Positions 44,683-58,447 of a stretch of DNA of 64,000 nt are shown here, one piece after another; position 1 is the stretch's first letter; the number at the start of each line of letters is the position of its first letter. Made by a program: the position numbers and the translations under genes. The notes beneath the pieces are model-generated. The model was not told the DNA's origin and did not search any database. It worked only from the letters and a program-made list of their open reading frames with translations. Source of the stretch: Morchella semilibera (Eukaryota; Ascomycota; Pezizomycetes; Pezizales; Morchellaceae); NCBI GenBank assembly GCA_009192285.1, contig WBVU01000008.1, positions 1,994,370-2,058,369 on the forward strand. Direction: 5' to 3'.

Positions 44683-45783
44683 GCGTGTATCAAGCTAATC
44701 AATTTTTGACCGCACCCGTTATCTTCCTATCGTGGGAAGGCGCAAGCCATGCGCAAGCCTCCTCAACTCAGCGCCCGGGCCCTTGGCTCACCACCAGGTA
44801 GGAGTTGCTGTAATCGGTCGACAGCAATTTTGATAGAAATAGTAAGAGGTCGTTTCAATTAATCTCTCCCATATAACCCTGCCGCTCCCCATACATATTA
44901 CTACATCAGTGTCATCTGAGGGGGCGTGATCTTGGACCGAGTGATACCTGATGATTGAGAGTTTTGTGGGAGTCGGGAATAAAAGTGGGGAACACTCGCA
45001 TCGGTGGTCTGGTCTGCCGGTTACAGTAAGGTTAGAGTATACATAACCACCAGGGGGTATCAACCAACTATAAACCCGGGATTGTGGCGCAGCCGAGGTT
45101 CGGGCCGAAGAGCTTGCCCCGTTCAGGACAACTATATGTCTCCAGGAATCTAAGATTTAATATATTCTTAAATCCCGATTGGTCGAATAGAGTAGTTTAG
45201 TCAACACTCACGAGATCTGTGGCCCTGCATAGTCTGGGGGGGGGGAAGGGGAATGGGCAGGGGCGAAAGGCCTTATTTACTAGGGGGAGGGCAATGGCCC
45301 CCATTGGTCTACAATACCACCTTTATTAACTAGGGGAATGTGATTGAGGGGGGGGTGGGCCATTGATCTGCCAGAAATCATGAACGTATACGCCATAGCC
45401 TTAATAGGCGTTGATGAAAATTCAAGAGCTGGTCTTTAACAAGTTACTGTGACTGATGATCATAAATTTCATGTAGCTACAGCTAGGAGTCTACTCCTCC
45501 CTTCTTTACCCGTTCCACCTCTTCTCCCGAACACATTCCACTTCATCCTTAGCTTTATCGGCCTACTACGATAGAGTAGGGTGACGTTATACACTAACGG
45601 TTATCGCCAATTGTGCTTAAACTTCACGAGTGATAATGTATGAACCAAAAATACTAACCAAAATACCAAGTTCTATATTACAAAGTAGAAAAAATCATAT
45701 ACCTATGCGTTTTCCCTTGTCCTTAACGCTCACTCCTAACTGTTCCAAAGTCCTAAGAAACGAAACACCAAGAAATAGGGCAT
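44683..45783. other. Gene-free region after the retrotransposon
   Basis: No gene is seen. There are several G-runs (45235-45250, 45349-45356). The right end is the 3' flank of the ATP sulfurylase gene. Confidence 0.4.
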
Positions 45784-48445
<2,662 letters not shown>

Positions 48446-49023
48446 ATGGCTGACACCGCATTCCGTGCGCGGTCTTTGGTAATCTCCCCCCGCCCGCTTG
48501 CACCCCGCCCCCGCCCCCACTATGGTAATTGCCATCGGTCCGCTAACGCTTGGGGACCCTGTCCACCCTATCTACATGTAGTACCGCAACCTCCTACGAT
48601 TCAGTAATCGCTTCGCGGCATACAATTTTCGCGAATATGCAAAGCGCCGCACGAGAGACTCGTTTTTGGCCAATCGCGGCGAGACGGACCCTGGTAGGAT
48701 AAACGAAATGCTGGAGAAGGGATTGAAGGACCTACAGGTTGTTAAGGTATGAGTGGGAACTTCTTGTATGGTTGGTGCTAGGTGGCCGGGATATACGGAC
48801 GGCGTGGCTAACTGGGTGGCGACAAATAATAGAGACAGACAGTTGTTAGTCAATTCTTCCAGATGGACAGGTTGGTCGTGGAAGGTCAAGCTTCGGTATG
48901 TTGCGGTGCTCCCTAGGGTTTGTAGGAGGCGGAGAGTCATTGGCTGATGGTGTGCGCGCGCTGTTGTAGGGGAGGCAAACTGATGGAAAGGGCAACATAT
49001 CCAGACAGAAGGATACTGGGTAG
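48446..49023 (+). CDS. ISD11: ISD11/LYRM4, Fe-S cluster assembly factor
   Basis: Four exons: 48446-48478, 48582-48746, 48833-48895 and 48970-49023, giving 104 residues. It starts [22 protein letters not shown], with the LYR motif assembled across the first intron. [21 protein letters not shown] follows, which is very close to known ISD11 proteins. [18 protein letters not shown] and QKDTG complete the signature. ISD11 stabilises the mitochondrial cysteine desulfurase Nfs1 with acyl carrier protein. Lipoyl synthase, an Fe-S enzyme, lies 10 kb away. The first intron ends within CTACATGTAG, so its acceptor AG lies on a TACATGTA octamer. Confidence 0.94.
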
Positions 49024-50340
49024 GTCCTCCTCTTTCGTGGGCCACTGACGCTCGCCGATTCATTGAGTTGTTGGTACTGATTATATCTTATCTGTAGTTG
49101 GAACTGAATTTTTTATGCCGCAATTCAAAACCGTTCCTCTCTTCCTTCAGAAGAGGGAAACTTTCATTATTATCATTATATCTTACTCCTCTATTCGCCC
49201 TACCCCCCTACCCAACCAAAACAACCCAACTCCATGAATGTACATTGTAGGTAGCTGCCAGGGCCTACAACATGATACAGGCGCTGTATGATAAGCTTGG
49301 CTGTAGAATAAAATGTTGCTATTTGAATAAGTGCTTTTTTTTTTCCCGGGCTATCATTAACTTTATTCGGACTGCCCACTGCACAGCGGTCTCCAGGGTG
49401 GATTATTTAAGCTTTATTTTGCCACATGGACTGGAATATGAAGCTGATCTTCAAAGAGTTTTGGCGCTTTGGCCTAGCGGGTCATTCAGGCGGCCGTGGT
49501 CGGGCCGGTCAACGTTTAACTCTATACCTACAACATACATGTACTTGCTTTAAGAGAGCACAAGCATTATGGTTGCGGAAGAGTGGAGTCCTTCGTAGGT
49601 TTTGGTGATCTTTTGGCGTATTTTATACTACCACACGCTGTACACGGTGTCTTTGGTATGTGGCTTAAGCTGTGCTTTTTCACACTGCTTGTAGCGACCA
49701 CTTTGTGATCTCTCCATCCATCTCTCCATCCTCTCTTCAGCTCTTACACCTTCTTCTTCTTCTTCCATGCCTTTTTAATACCATCTATCTGCAAGCTATT
49801 TCCCTCCTGGCATCAAGCCATCCACACACATAAAGGCCTGCAGCTGGCTTGCGTTGTTGGTTTGGAAATCTAGTTGCCACGCATATATGGGGGTTCTTGA
49901 GATCACTATGCAGCAGCAGTTGAGCGTACCACTCCCCTAGAATTATTGAAATGTGGATCAAACTTACAAGCTTCTATTATATATACCCTTGCTAAACATA
50001 TCCCAGAAACACAGTCCTAGCAGAACCGAATCAATTGAGCTGGGAACATTACTAAGTTAGATCAGCTCAATATCTTGGACCTGTGCTAGGCCAGGGGCCG
50101 GGTAACGTAGGGGAGGTCTCATCACGTGTGAACACCCGAGTTTCTCAGTCGCGAAGTCCCTCTCTCCCTCTCACGCTCGCAGCAACAACGGACATCTCGC
50201 GTTAGAATTACCAACAAAGGGCTACGAACTATCACGCCGGGCTCTTAAGCTCAACAACGCCAAGAGTAACAACTAAAATTACGCCCATACCACCGATACC
50301 ATCCCCCTAACTCCCAACGCATATCAATAAAACTTTAAAA
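49024..50340. other. Gene-free region
   Basis: No gene is seen. The right third is the promoter of the next gene, with CT-rich tracts (50155-50175). One TACATGTA lies at 49538. Confidence 0.4.
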
Positions 50341-51186
50341 TGCCTGCCCGTATCTCATTCGTACGCTCTCACTCCTTCTTTTAACCCCTCCTGTCCCCCA
50401 ACTAACACTCCCCAGTACCGCCCCACTGGCCAATCTCGTCGCCAAGCCCGTTCCGCTCACGACCATGATGTCTTCGAAGGCCTTCCCGTTCGACGCTGGT
50501 CCCGCGACTGGGTCTCCGTCGGCAAATCCGCGCCTCCACCTCCACCACAGCCCGAGCTCCCACTACCCAAAGAAACACATCTCCTCCAACCCATGTCACA
50601 AGCCCTCCTCCAAGCCGCGCGCTCTTCCTCTTCAACAACCCCCAAGCCCGCTCCAGCAGCCCCCAGCCCACCAGGTGGGAGGCGGTTTATGACGAAGCGC
50701 TGGGTCCGTATCGCACGTAATATGGAAGGGCCGGAACCGGTCTACCTTGCAAAGGTGCCAGACCGCCCGCGCAGACGCGGGGAAGAGGTCGTCGAGGTGC
50801 AGCAGTTGCAGCAGACGGCGGCGCCAGCGACAAACGTGGTCCGAAGGCGTGTCCCACCACCGAAGAGGAAGGCTAAGCCAAGAGGGAGGAAGCCTGGGCA
50901 GAAGAAGTCGGTCAGCTTCGCCGAGGAGCGCTTGAGGACATTCCCGATCATGGTCCCGCATAACAGTGACCCTAATGCGCCGGGCGGGCCGAATCCGCTG
51001 GATACGGTGATGGAGGATGCGGCACCGGTGGTAGTGGTCGAGGAGGAGAAAAAGGAGGTGAAGGAGAAGGAGGAGGTGAAGGAGGAGGAAAAGAAGGAGG
51101 AGGGAAGGAAGGAGCATCCGTTACCACCGAGACCTGCGGGATTGCCACCAAAGCCGGTGGGGGCTGCGGATTTGGGCGCGAAGTAG
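50341..51186 (+). CDS. Conserved-looking basic protein of unknown function
   Basis: Two exons: 50341-50361 (MPARISF) and 50416-51186, giving 263 residues. The intron is a clean GTACGC to CCCCAG of 54 nt with a CTAAC branch point. The N-terminal part reads YRPTGQSRRQARSAHDHDVFEGLPVRRWSRDWV. The middle has RRFMTKRWVRIARNMEGPEPVYLAKVPDRPRRR. A Lys/Arg block (RRRVPPPKRKAKPRGRKPGQKK) looks like a nuclear localisation signal. The tail is a Glu/Lys-rich stretch of about 35 residues. I do not recognise a family. The tiny first exon with seven codons, as in its SPOUT neighbour, and the strong bias of the second exon support a real gene, probably nuclear. Confidence 0.7.
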   Translation, partial: CLPVSHSYALTPSFNPSCPPTNTPQYRPTGQSRRQARSAHDHDVFEGLPVRRWSRDWVSVGKSAPPPPPQPELPLPKETHLLQPMSQALLQAARSSSSTTPKPAPAAPSPPGGRRFMTKRWVRIARNMEGPEPVYLAKVPDRPRRRGEEVVEVQQLQQTAAPATNVVRRRVPPPKRKAKPRGRKPGQKKSVSFAEERLRTFPIMVPHNSDPNAPGGPNPLDTVMEDAAPVVVVEEEKKEVKEKEEVKEEEKKEEGRKEHPLPPRPAGLPPKPVGAADLGAK

Positions 51187-52438
51187 GGAGATGGCTGGTC
51201 TCTCTTTCCCTATCCCTCTCTCCTGGGATAATGTATACCCCCCTGTTTTCTCTTCTTTTTCCCATTCTTTTTTGTGTATGCTAGAGATACTGCGGCGAGG
51301 TCTAATAGGGAGTTGTAGAACTCTCGGAGGCGGTCTTTAGTCTTGTATACCTATTTTTCTCGCATCTCTTCCGTATCCCCTCCTCCTTTTCCCTTTCACT
51401 TTTCTTTTTTTTTACTGGCTGTCTGTACTACTAGCTGGGTGCTCAGTACCTGTTATTGGAATTTGGCTTCTACGAAACTACATGTAGCTTAGAAAGATTC
51501 GCGCGCAATTGCTTTCTGTCTTTTTTTTGTCATTATTATGGTACGATTAGGTAGTGAATTTATCAATGGTAGAACCTCTTGGCAACCGCTGCGGAAGAAT
51601 GATCATTGGCCCTCCTTAACTTGTCAATCACCCATCCGCCCACCCACCGCCACAACCACCATGCCCAGGTTGCTACTCTACTACAGCTTCCACCGAGGTG
51701 GATGGGGGTACATGTACCTTTGCCTAGAGTACTTGTGTAGATAATCTATGTACTCTACATTCCACCGTCCACCCGTAGACTCCTAGTACTACAGTTTTAT
51801 GTCCAAGCACCAGGGTGCAGCAAGGGCACCTGGTGCCAAGAGGAATATGTGCCGATCATCTGTACTTGGCTCGCCAGTGTTTATTAGGTAACAGCAGTTT
51901 ATAACACTTTGGTTTCGGATTGCATAGATAAGTATGTATTATTTTTAGGAGTGGGAAGAATGGGTGTGGCCCGGAATGCTCTGATTACTCTTGTCTGTTT
52001 AAATGATGCCTCTTAGCTAACGATAATCTCACATAGCTACATGTAGCTGTATATGGGTTTGCAGGCAATCATATATCATCTTCACTTCACAAGCACAACA
52101 AATCCAGACGGCAAAAAAATAGACAAGTGAAAAGGTGGAAAATGGGCTAGATATCAGGTCAATGTAACAATACCCACCACCCACTCACTCAAGCGGGTGG
52201 CGGGTTGGCGGTCTTAGCCCCCACCCCCCCGAATACTATCCAAAGTACCCAACCTCCTCCCCGTCGCGCCGGGCGCCATCCTCCCCGGCCCCCCGCTCAG
52301 CCCTGAAAATCCCGGCGCAACCGGGCCCTTATCCTTCCGGTTGATATTGAACGGCGAGTCCTCAGCCGCACTCACGGGGTCCAACTACATCCCACCCACC
52401 CACGCATCCTCATCAGCCCACTATCCCCTCATCCCCCA
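51187..52438. other. Gene-free convergent region
   Basis: No gene is seen between the converging 3' ends. TACATGTA occurs at 51480, 51710 and 52039. Dinucleotide- and C-rich patches occur near 52200-52300. Confidence 0.4.
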
Positions 52439-53161
52439 CTAGCTAGGCTTCGCCCGCCACCACCGGAAGAGGTAACTTACACTAAACAGGCTGACAAAAT
52501 ACAACCCGAAAAACACTACGAGGGTATTCATCCACCCGCGCACCTGTGCACCCACCGGCGGTGCCGCGACGACATTACCATCACGCACATATGCGGGCTT
52601 CGGCCCTGTCGACGACGACGACGAGGAGGAGGAGGAGGAGGAGGAGGGCGCGGAGGGCGCGGAGCCCAGTGTGTATCCCTTACCCGAGGTTGCGAAGGTG
52701 GCGGCAGCGGAGCGGGCCTCGGCGGCGTATTTCTCGACGGCAGTGGTGAGGCCACGGACGTCGGCGCCTTGGACGCGCGCAACTTCAGCCCGGTTCTTGA
52801 AGATTAGGAACGTTGGCATTCTGCATAGTTGTTAGTGGTGGTGGTGGGAGGGGAATGGGGGGGGGGGGGGACGGACGCTCGGACGCCATACTGGGCGGCA
52901 ATCTCCTGCGCAGCGTCGACGTCACACTTGGTGAACGCGACCTTGGAGGGGGCGGCGTGTTTGGCGGCAAGGGACTCGAAGGTGGGGGCGATGGCTTTGC
53001 AGGGACCACACCAGGTTGCGTGAACTGTTTATTGTGTTAGTTCTGGTAGTAGTAGAGAGGGGGGGGAGGGGGGGGAGCATACAGTCAATAATTACGATCA
53101 CATTCTTCGACAGTGTTGTAGAGAGCTGGGAGAGGGAGTTGAGGGTCTCAATCTTTGCCAT
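52439..53161 (-). CDS. Thioredoxin with C-terminal membrane anchor
   Basis: Three exons: 53161-53083, 53024-52877 and 52820-52439, giving 202 residues. The active site reads VIIDFHATWCGPC, assembled across the first intron. The cis-Pro strand VRAMPTFLIFKN is assembled across the second. These two splices confirm the model. After the thioredoxin fold comes a linker with a run of about 12 Ser. A hydrophobic segment (MNTLVVFFGLYFVSLFSVSYLF) and a short basic end (RWWRAKPS) complete it. No N-terminal signal is visible, so this should be a tail-anchored thioredoxin facing the cytosol, reducing disulfides at a membrane. The second intron's donor is GTCCGT, an unusual form next to a C-run. Confidence 0.9.
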
Positions 53162-53694
53162 CGTGGGCAGTTTTTAGAGAAGCCCTGGCTGACCGAGCAG
53201 TAGCAGCTATATAGCTTTCTTAAGTGAGAGATTCAGAGCACTGGTAGGAGTAGTAGTTGTAGAAGCTACTAAGTTGTTATATGAGAAGAAGAACAAGAAG
53301 GAGAAGAAGAAGGAGTCAAGTAAAAGTCAAAAGTAACCCCGTGGCCATTTGTCAGGAGCTGTTGTGGGTTAGGGTTTGTTGTAACATAATAAATAATCCC
53401 TGCAAGATTGAAAAGAGGAAAAACCTTGCTAGCCGATCATTTCTCTTCTTTCTTCCTTTCTCTGACCGCATCGCAAATCGAATCTACAGTCTACGCAGTA
53501 TAAAACATACACGTCCACGCACTGTCGACAGCACCTACAACTACATCTATCTATCTACAACTACATCCATCTATCTACAAAGTATATACACTACCGTTCA
53601 CTACCTACTCAACTACACTAGTACCCAGTGCTTGTAAATATAACCAAATACATCTGCAAATATATACAACAATATTGAATCCCAACCCATTGCA
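53162..53694. promoter_or_regulatory. Divergent promoter of thioredoxin and SPOUT genes
   Basis: The 533-bp gap between divergent starts. It contains tandem CTACAACTACATC/TATCTATC units at about 53530-53582 on the SPOUT side. No other gene is seen. Confidence 0.4.
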
Positions 53695-54763
53695 ATGGCT
53701 GATCCAGTCCCCAAGGTACGTATTATATATACCTCATTCAATTCCTACATCTTGAGATAAGTATATATACATAAAGTCAGAAACTCACCTTCTCTAGAAA
53801 CGCAAAACCTCCACCTCTACCTCCACCTCCACCTCCACCTCCTCTTCTTCCTCAACCTCCCCAGTCGACCCCATATCCAGGCAAGGCCGCGCCTACACCC
53901 TCACAGTCGCCCTCCCCTCCACCCTCCTCACCACCGCGCCCACCCCCCTTCTCAAAACCAACCTCGCAAACACCATAGCACGCACCAGTGCCCACCACAA
54001 CATCGACGAAATCGTCCTCTACGACTCCTCCCCTCCCCCCTCCACGGACGCAGATCAACTCACACAAATCCTCTCCTACCTCGAGACTCCCCCCTACCTG
54101 CGCAAGCATCTCTTCCCGCTCACCCCGCACCTCCGTCACGTCGGCATTCTCCCCCCACTCGTCCTCCCTACACACCCCACCGCAACCGCAACCCCGCCGT
54201 TCCGCGCAGCCGTCGTACTGGCTGTCACACCCTCCGGGGACGTCTCTTGCGACGCAGGGCTGCCCGAGCCTGTACTTGCCACTACCGGTGGCATGGGCAG
54301 TAACATCAAGCCCAGCACCCGTCTAACACTGCGTATGGGTCCTTCTGGCACCGCAGTGATCGTGCCCCCTGCCACGCCACGCGAGGAGGCCGGCACATAC
54401 GTGGGCTACAGCGTGCGGCGGGCCGGCAGCTTGTCGGCGGTGTTTACGGAGAGCCCGTGGGAGGGTGGGTATGATGTTACTGTGGGGGCGGGGGACGACG
54501 CGGACGCGGACGGGGATAGGGTCTCGGTGGATAATGCCTTTGGGGAGTTTCCAGCATTTCGGCATTTGCTTGTTGCGGTGGGGGGGTTAAGGGAGGCGGC
54601 GGCGCAGGATCCTAGTCTGGCCAGCGTCGAGGCGAGGGAGCTGTTTGACTTCTGGGTTGATGCGGTGCCGGGAGGTGGGGGTGGGCTTGTGAGGGCGGAG
54701 GAGGCACTGTGGGGGGTGCTGGCAGGGCTGAGGAGGGTGGTTCGGGAGAAGGGGATTAGGTAG
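53695..54763 (+). CDS. SPOUT-family RNA methyltransferase (SPOUT1/C9orf114-like)
   Basis: Two exons: 53695-53715 (MADPVPK) and 53798-54763, giving 328 residues. A Thr/Ser hexanucleotide tract encodes STSTSTSTSTSSSSS. The domain then begins YTLTVALPSTLLTT, with LANTIARTSAHHNIDEIVLYD and LETPPYLRKHLFPLTPHLRHVGILPPL, which are hallmarks of the SPOUT1/YMR310C family. GYSVRRAGSLSAVF follows. The C-terminal half has the glycine-rich loops expected of the knotted cofactor site and ends DFWVDAVPGGGGGLVRAEEAL. The family is thought to methylate RNA with S-adenosylmethionine, in nucleus or nucleolus. It is divergent from the thioredoxin gene. Confidence 0.87.
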
Positions 54764-55062
54764 TTATAAAGAAATGTCGAGTGAGTTGTGGTGATGCACT
54801 GGGGATGTGTTTTATCCAGGTGCTTGTGAGGATAGTCTTCTTGTAGTTAATTTTAATGGTAGGACCGAGATTAGGTAGGTAATCTTAATAACTAGTTCCC
54901 AATAATCACCTACCACTCAAGCTTCAAACAATCATTGACACTACACCCCTCTCGCCCCCATGTATCTATCACAAAAGATTTTATGGCAACTCGTTCAGAT
55001 CTTGATTCCAAGTTTAGTAAGGGCTATTAAATTAACAGTACAAAGGTTACTAACATAATTCC

Positions 55063-56022
55063 CTACGTATACCCCAAATCACAAGAGTTCTCGTAGTTAC
55101 TCACCAACCTCGTCACACTCGCGTTAGCCCTATCCCTAACCCAGCTCCTCCTCAACTCCATCCACCCCTTCACCTGCCCGCCGCTCCAGTCCTCATGCTC
55201 CACCCCGACCGCAGCCAAGTGGAAGAAAACCTTGTGTCTAAGGAGCGGGTTCCCCCCAAACATGATCTTCCCCTGCATCAGCCACTCGAAATTGGGCAAA
55301 TCGTGGCCCCACAGAAGCAGCAGGTCTGGGTAGAGCGTCCGGAACGTTGTTGACCACCGAGGCCAGCACACGTAGCTCCTGAAGTGCCGGCTGGAAACTA
55401 TCAGCCGCGCGTGGAAGTGGAAGACGGCTAGCATCTGTGTTGTGAGAGTGGGGCGCTGGGAGAAGGTGCGGACGGAGTCGTAGCCAAAATGGTAGGCTAG
55501 GAGCCACGACTCAAAGAATACTCTCACGCTTGGTGTGGCGTCATGCAGTGGTGGGAGAACAGCCTTGAGGGCCGGGGGGATCTCTTTGGAATTTCCTTCC
55601 TCCTTCTTCTTCTTAGTGGGTCAGTACATACATGTATCTCAAAGGCTAGAGGCCGGTTTACGGGGGTTTGACAAGAGGTTACTCACAAAGATCCTCACAC
55701 AGTCCTTGAAAAACTCCTCATACTCACAGAGCTTCTTAGCCTCGCTCCATTGCATCTTGAAGGGCGTATCTAGGTCCTTGTAAAGGCCTGCAATGTCGGT
55801 AATTATACCATCCGTACCGCGGTACCTCTCGTAGATCAGAACCTCTTGAGCAACCTCCCACGCGCCGGCATCGACGAGGACCCGAATAAAGCGGCTAGCA
55901 GTAAGGCCGTGGTGGGTTTTATACGGTACAGCCGCAATCGGCCCCACGAGGGAGCGCAGCTGGAACTTGTCTTCATCGTCGCAGCCGCTGTATTGGTCCA
56001 TGAGGTCCCCCGAGGGCCACAT
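55063..56022 (-). CDS. Unknown cytosolic-type protein
   Basis: Two exons: 56022-55687 (MWPSGDLMDQYSGCDDEDKF) and 55611-55063, 294 residues if the first Met is used. The intron is GTGAGT to CACTAAG. The upstream reading TPRSFITPKMWPSG suggests that another exon may precede it. One candidate begins with MWSVLDEIGRNNHGQSCRF at 56338 and would splice from GTATCA to an acceptor ending at 56051. No membrane segment, signal peptide or known motif is seen. The protein is rich in aromatic residues (WLLAYHFGYDSVRTF, LLLWGHDLPNFEW). I do not recognise the family; function is unknown. Confidence 0.6.
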
Positions 56023-57654
56023 TTTGGGGGTTATGAAGGAACGTGGAGTGCTATAGTATGTTGATGTGCTCTTCCGTGGAGGCCTTCCTGTTGGGGGGGT
56101 GTTGTGTGTTTGAGCTGGTTGTGGCTGCTTTCATCCAATTAGTCACTGGGCCGTCAATGGAAATGATTGAATTGACTAGATTTTGCTTGACGGGATCAAC
56201 CTCTTGGCAAGTCGGCGTAACGGGAAAGGGCGGCGCGCTCCCCTTAGAGGACACGAACTCAACCGCCCCGCTGTGATACTTGAAACGACAACTTTGGCCA
56301 TGATTGTTACGGCCAATTTCGTCCAGAACACTCCACAAGTATCCAGAGCACCGCCGGTTGATTTTCCAAGGGTTTGTGTATGTGTATAGGCAATGCTGGC
56401 GGCGTAGCTACGGTATTGTAGCTAGACCAAGCCCTGGCTGGTTTTTTACCTATTTTTTAGCTTTTGGGGCTTAAACAGGACGAGTTCGAGAACTTGTTCC
56501 TGGATTTAATACTGTAGCACTGTAAGGGACGCCGTAAGGAATCTCGTCAGTGCCACAGGCTTCCAAAGAGCGCACAACCCTCATTAGGACACCCGAATCT
56601 CGATCTTTAGGACCAAAGTAGGAGATCTTACGTAAAAATTAGAAATAGCGATTGGGTTGGGAGTCGTCTACGATGACGAGCGCGCTTGCCCCGTGATGGA
56701 CACGAGCCGGCTCGAGTCAGCTTTGGCCTATGCGATCATAGCCTCGGCTTCTCCAAACTCGACGATGACATCCAAAGGACGACGGCCCAAAAGCACAAGG
56801 AACCACGAGAGCTATCGATCCGTTCCTACCCCGAGAATATCAAATGTCATTTCTTGGCTACAATACGCTCTTATTAATTACTACATATATTGGGGATCTC
56901 CTTATAAGTAAGAATAACCTGCCTTGAAAGAAATTGGTTTATAGACAATGGATTTTACTCCACCTTCTACTGACCCCAAGGGACCCCCAGGAAGCAATGC
57001 TAAACCTCGTAGGCAGACAAGGCCACAAGTCAGCAAGGCCAAGGCTCCCAGAGGAGACCCCGAAACCCCGCCCCGAGCGTCCTACTAGCACTGGGCCACG
57101 CTGGAGCTCTCAGCACCTGTGCACAAATCTGCAATTAATGGGGAACCCGTAACGAAGAAAGCGGCACTATGTAATTCCAAGTGAAATTGGGTATCAGACG
57201 AAGAAATCTAGGGTTGGGGATGACACTATTGGGATTCAAAGGTTTACGTATCTATCACGTACCAGACCCAGGCAACAGTGGCTCCCAAAACTTAGGTCCT
57301 GTCTCCGTAACCGCTTAACTTTGCAAGAATGGCTTATTGGCTGTTTGGCTAGCTATTAGGTTGATTAAGTTTTTAAAACAAAGGGACCAAAACCGACTAT
57401 AATAGAAAAGAATCGTCCAATTTTAAGGCGAGGTATACCAAACGGCATGTGACTAACTCCTTTTTTTTTAAAGAAAAAAAAAACAGTCTACTTGTAAATG
57501 GGTCGCTGCAGCGACTTTAGATCCCCAAACGACCCCTAATTTTTCAGTACACATATCCCTTCCCAGTGGTAGTTATTATAGAGGACCACATCCATATTGC
57601 TACCACTATCCGGCCAAATTGTCAAAGGAAAAAAAAAATCAAGCCTAGTGGGTA

Positions 57655-57770
57655 CCGCAAAAGTCCGTTGTATAAGACCGGCCTGTTCTCAGGCATAAGC
57701 CACAGAAAATGGTGTGGCTTACGCTGCGAACCTGCAAAAAGAGATTGGTCTTACCAACGGACTTTTGCGG
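57655..57770. mobile_element. TA-flanked MITE with long TIRs (116 bp)
   Basis: CCGCAAAAGTCCGTTG at the left is matched by CAACGGACTTTTGCGG at the right. Pairing then extends with small differences to TAAGACC/GGTCTTA. TA flanks both ends. A second internal hairpin (AAGCCACA paired with TGTGGCTT) sits in the middle. A Tc1/mariner-type non-autonomous element is the best reading. Confidence 0.82.
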
Positions 57771-57938
57771 TACATGTATGTACGTTTCCGGTACTTACCA
57801 CGTCATGTAATATCACTCGGAATTACCTAGCCCTGAAAGAATCCGATAGGCTGCAATCTTAACTGTTCTCGGCGATCCTATTGGTCCAAATCTGCACTTC
57901 AAACTCGATCGCCCCAACAAATGCACATCTATGGCACC

Positions 57939-58052
57939 GTCCTGACGTTTTTGAACTGGGCCATTATTGCATACACCCAAAATCATGAGCTTGGCGTATT
58001 TTTGTATGGCATGCAATATCAGTCGTGTCCACAAACGTCAGCGAAATACGAG
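57939..58052. mobile_element. MITE family 1 copy B (inverted, left end degraded)
   Basis: It shares about 110 bp with the element at 8211-8330 in opposite orientation. The right TIR, GTCAGCGAAATACGAG, is followed by TA. The left end keeps only CTGACGTTTTTGAAC, so its outer TIR is degraded. Confidence 0.8.
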
Positions 58053-58447
58053 TAAACCCATAAAAATGTACGCAACTGTAGATCTCTACATCGCAGATGA
58101 TTTTCCGAATCTAGGATATATATAGATCTAACATTCTTGATATAGAGAGCTATATCTATACTAAGCCCTATTTATTTTAATCCAAGAAAATCCATAATTC
58201 CAAAACTAGAATAGACGTCTATAAGTCAAATGTTAAATTAAATCGATAGAGAAGCCACCCCTAACCTAAGCCCACAAGATTTAATTGCGGCCCACAAGGA
58301 TTGCTGCAGACCTTGTAAAATGACACTAGGAACGAATGTGTTAAACAATCATGATATCTAAACCCCCCAAACAAAAAAGCGAAAACGAAAGAAAAAGAGA
58401 AACCCCAGAAATTAATATAATATAAATCAATACCTAAGTCTAGGCAA

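Larger units (their letters stand above)
56339..58447. other. Gene-free region with MITEs
   Basis: No gene is seen. It holds a T-run/A-run palindrome (57462-57483), a TA-flanked MITE (57655-57770), a TACATGTA at 57771, and the second copy of MITE family 1 (57939-58052). Confidence 0.5.

Noticed and set aside
36265-44690. Five-base target-site duplication for the LTR element
   Set aside because: The bases left of TGTGG (CACGT) and right of CCACA (GCGTG) do not match, so I do not claim one.
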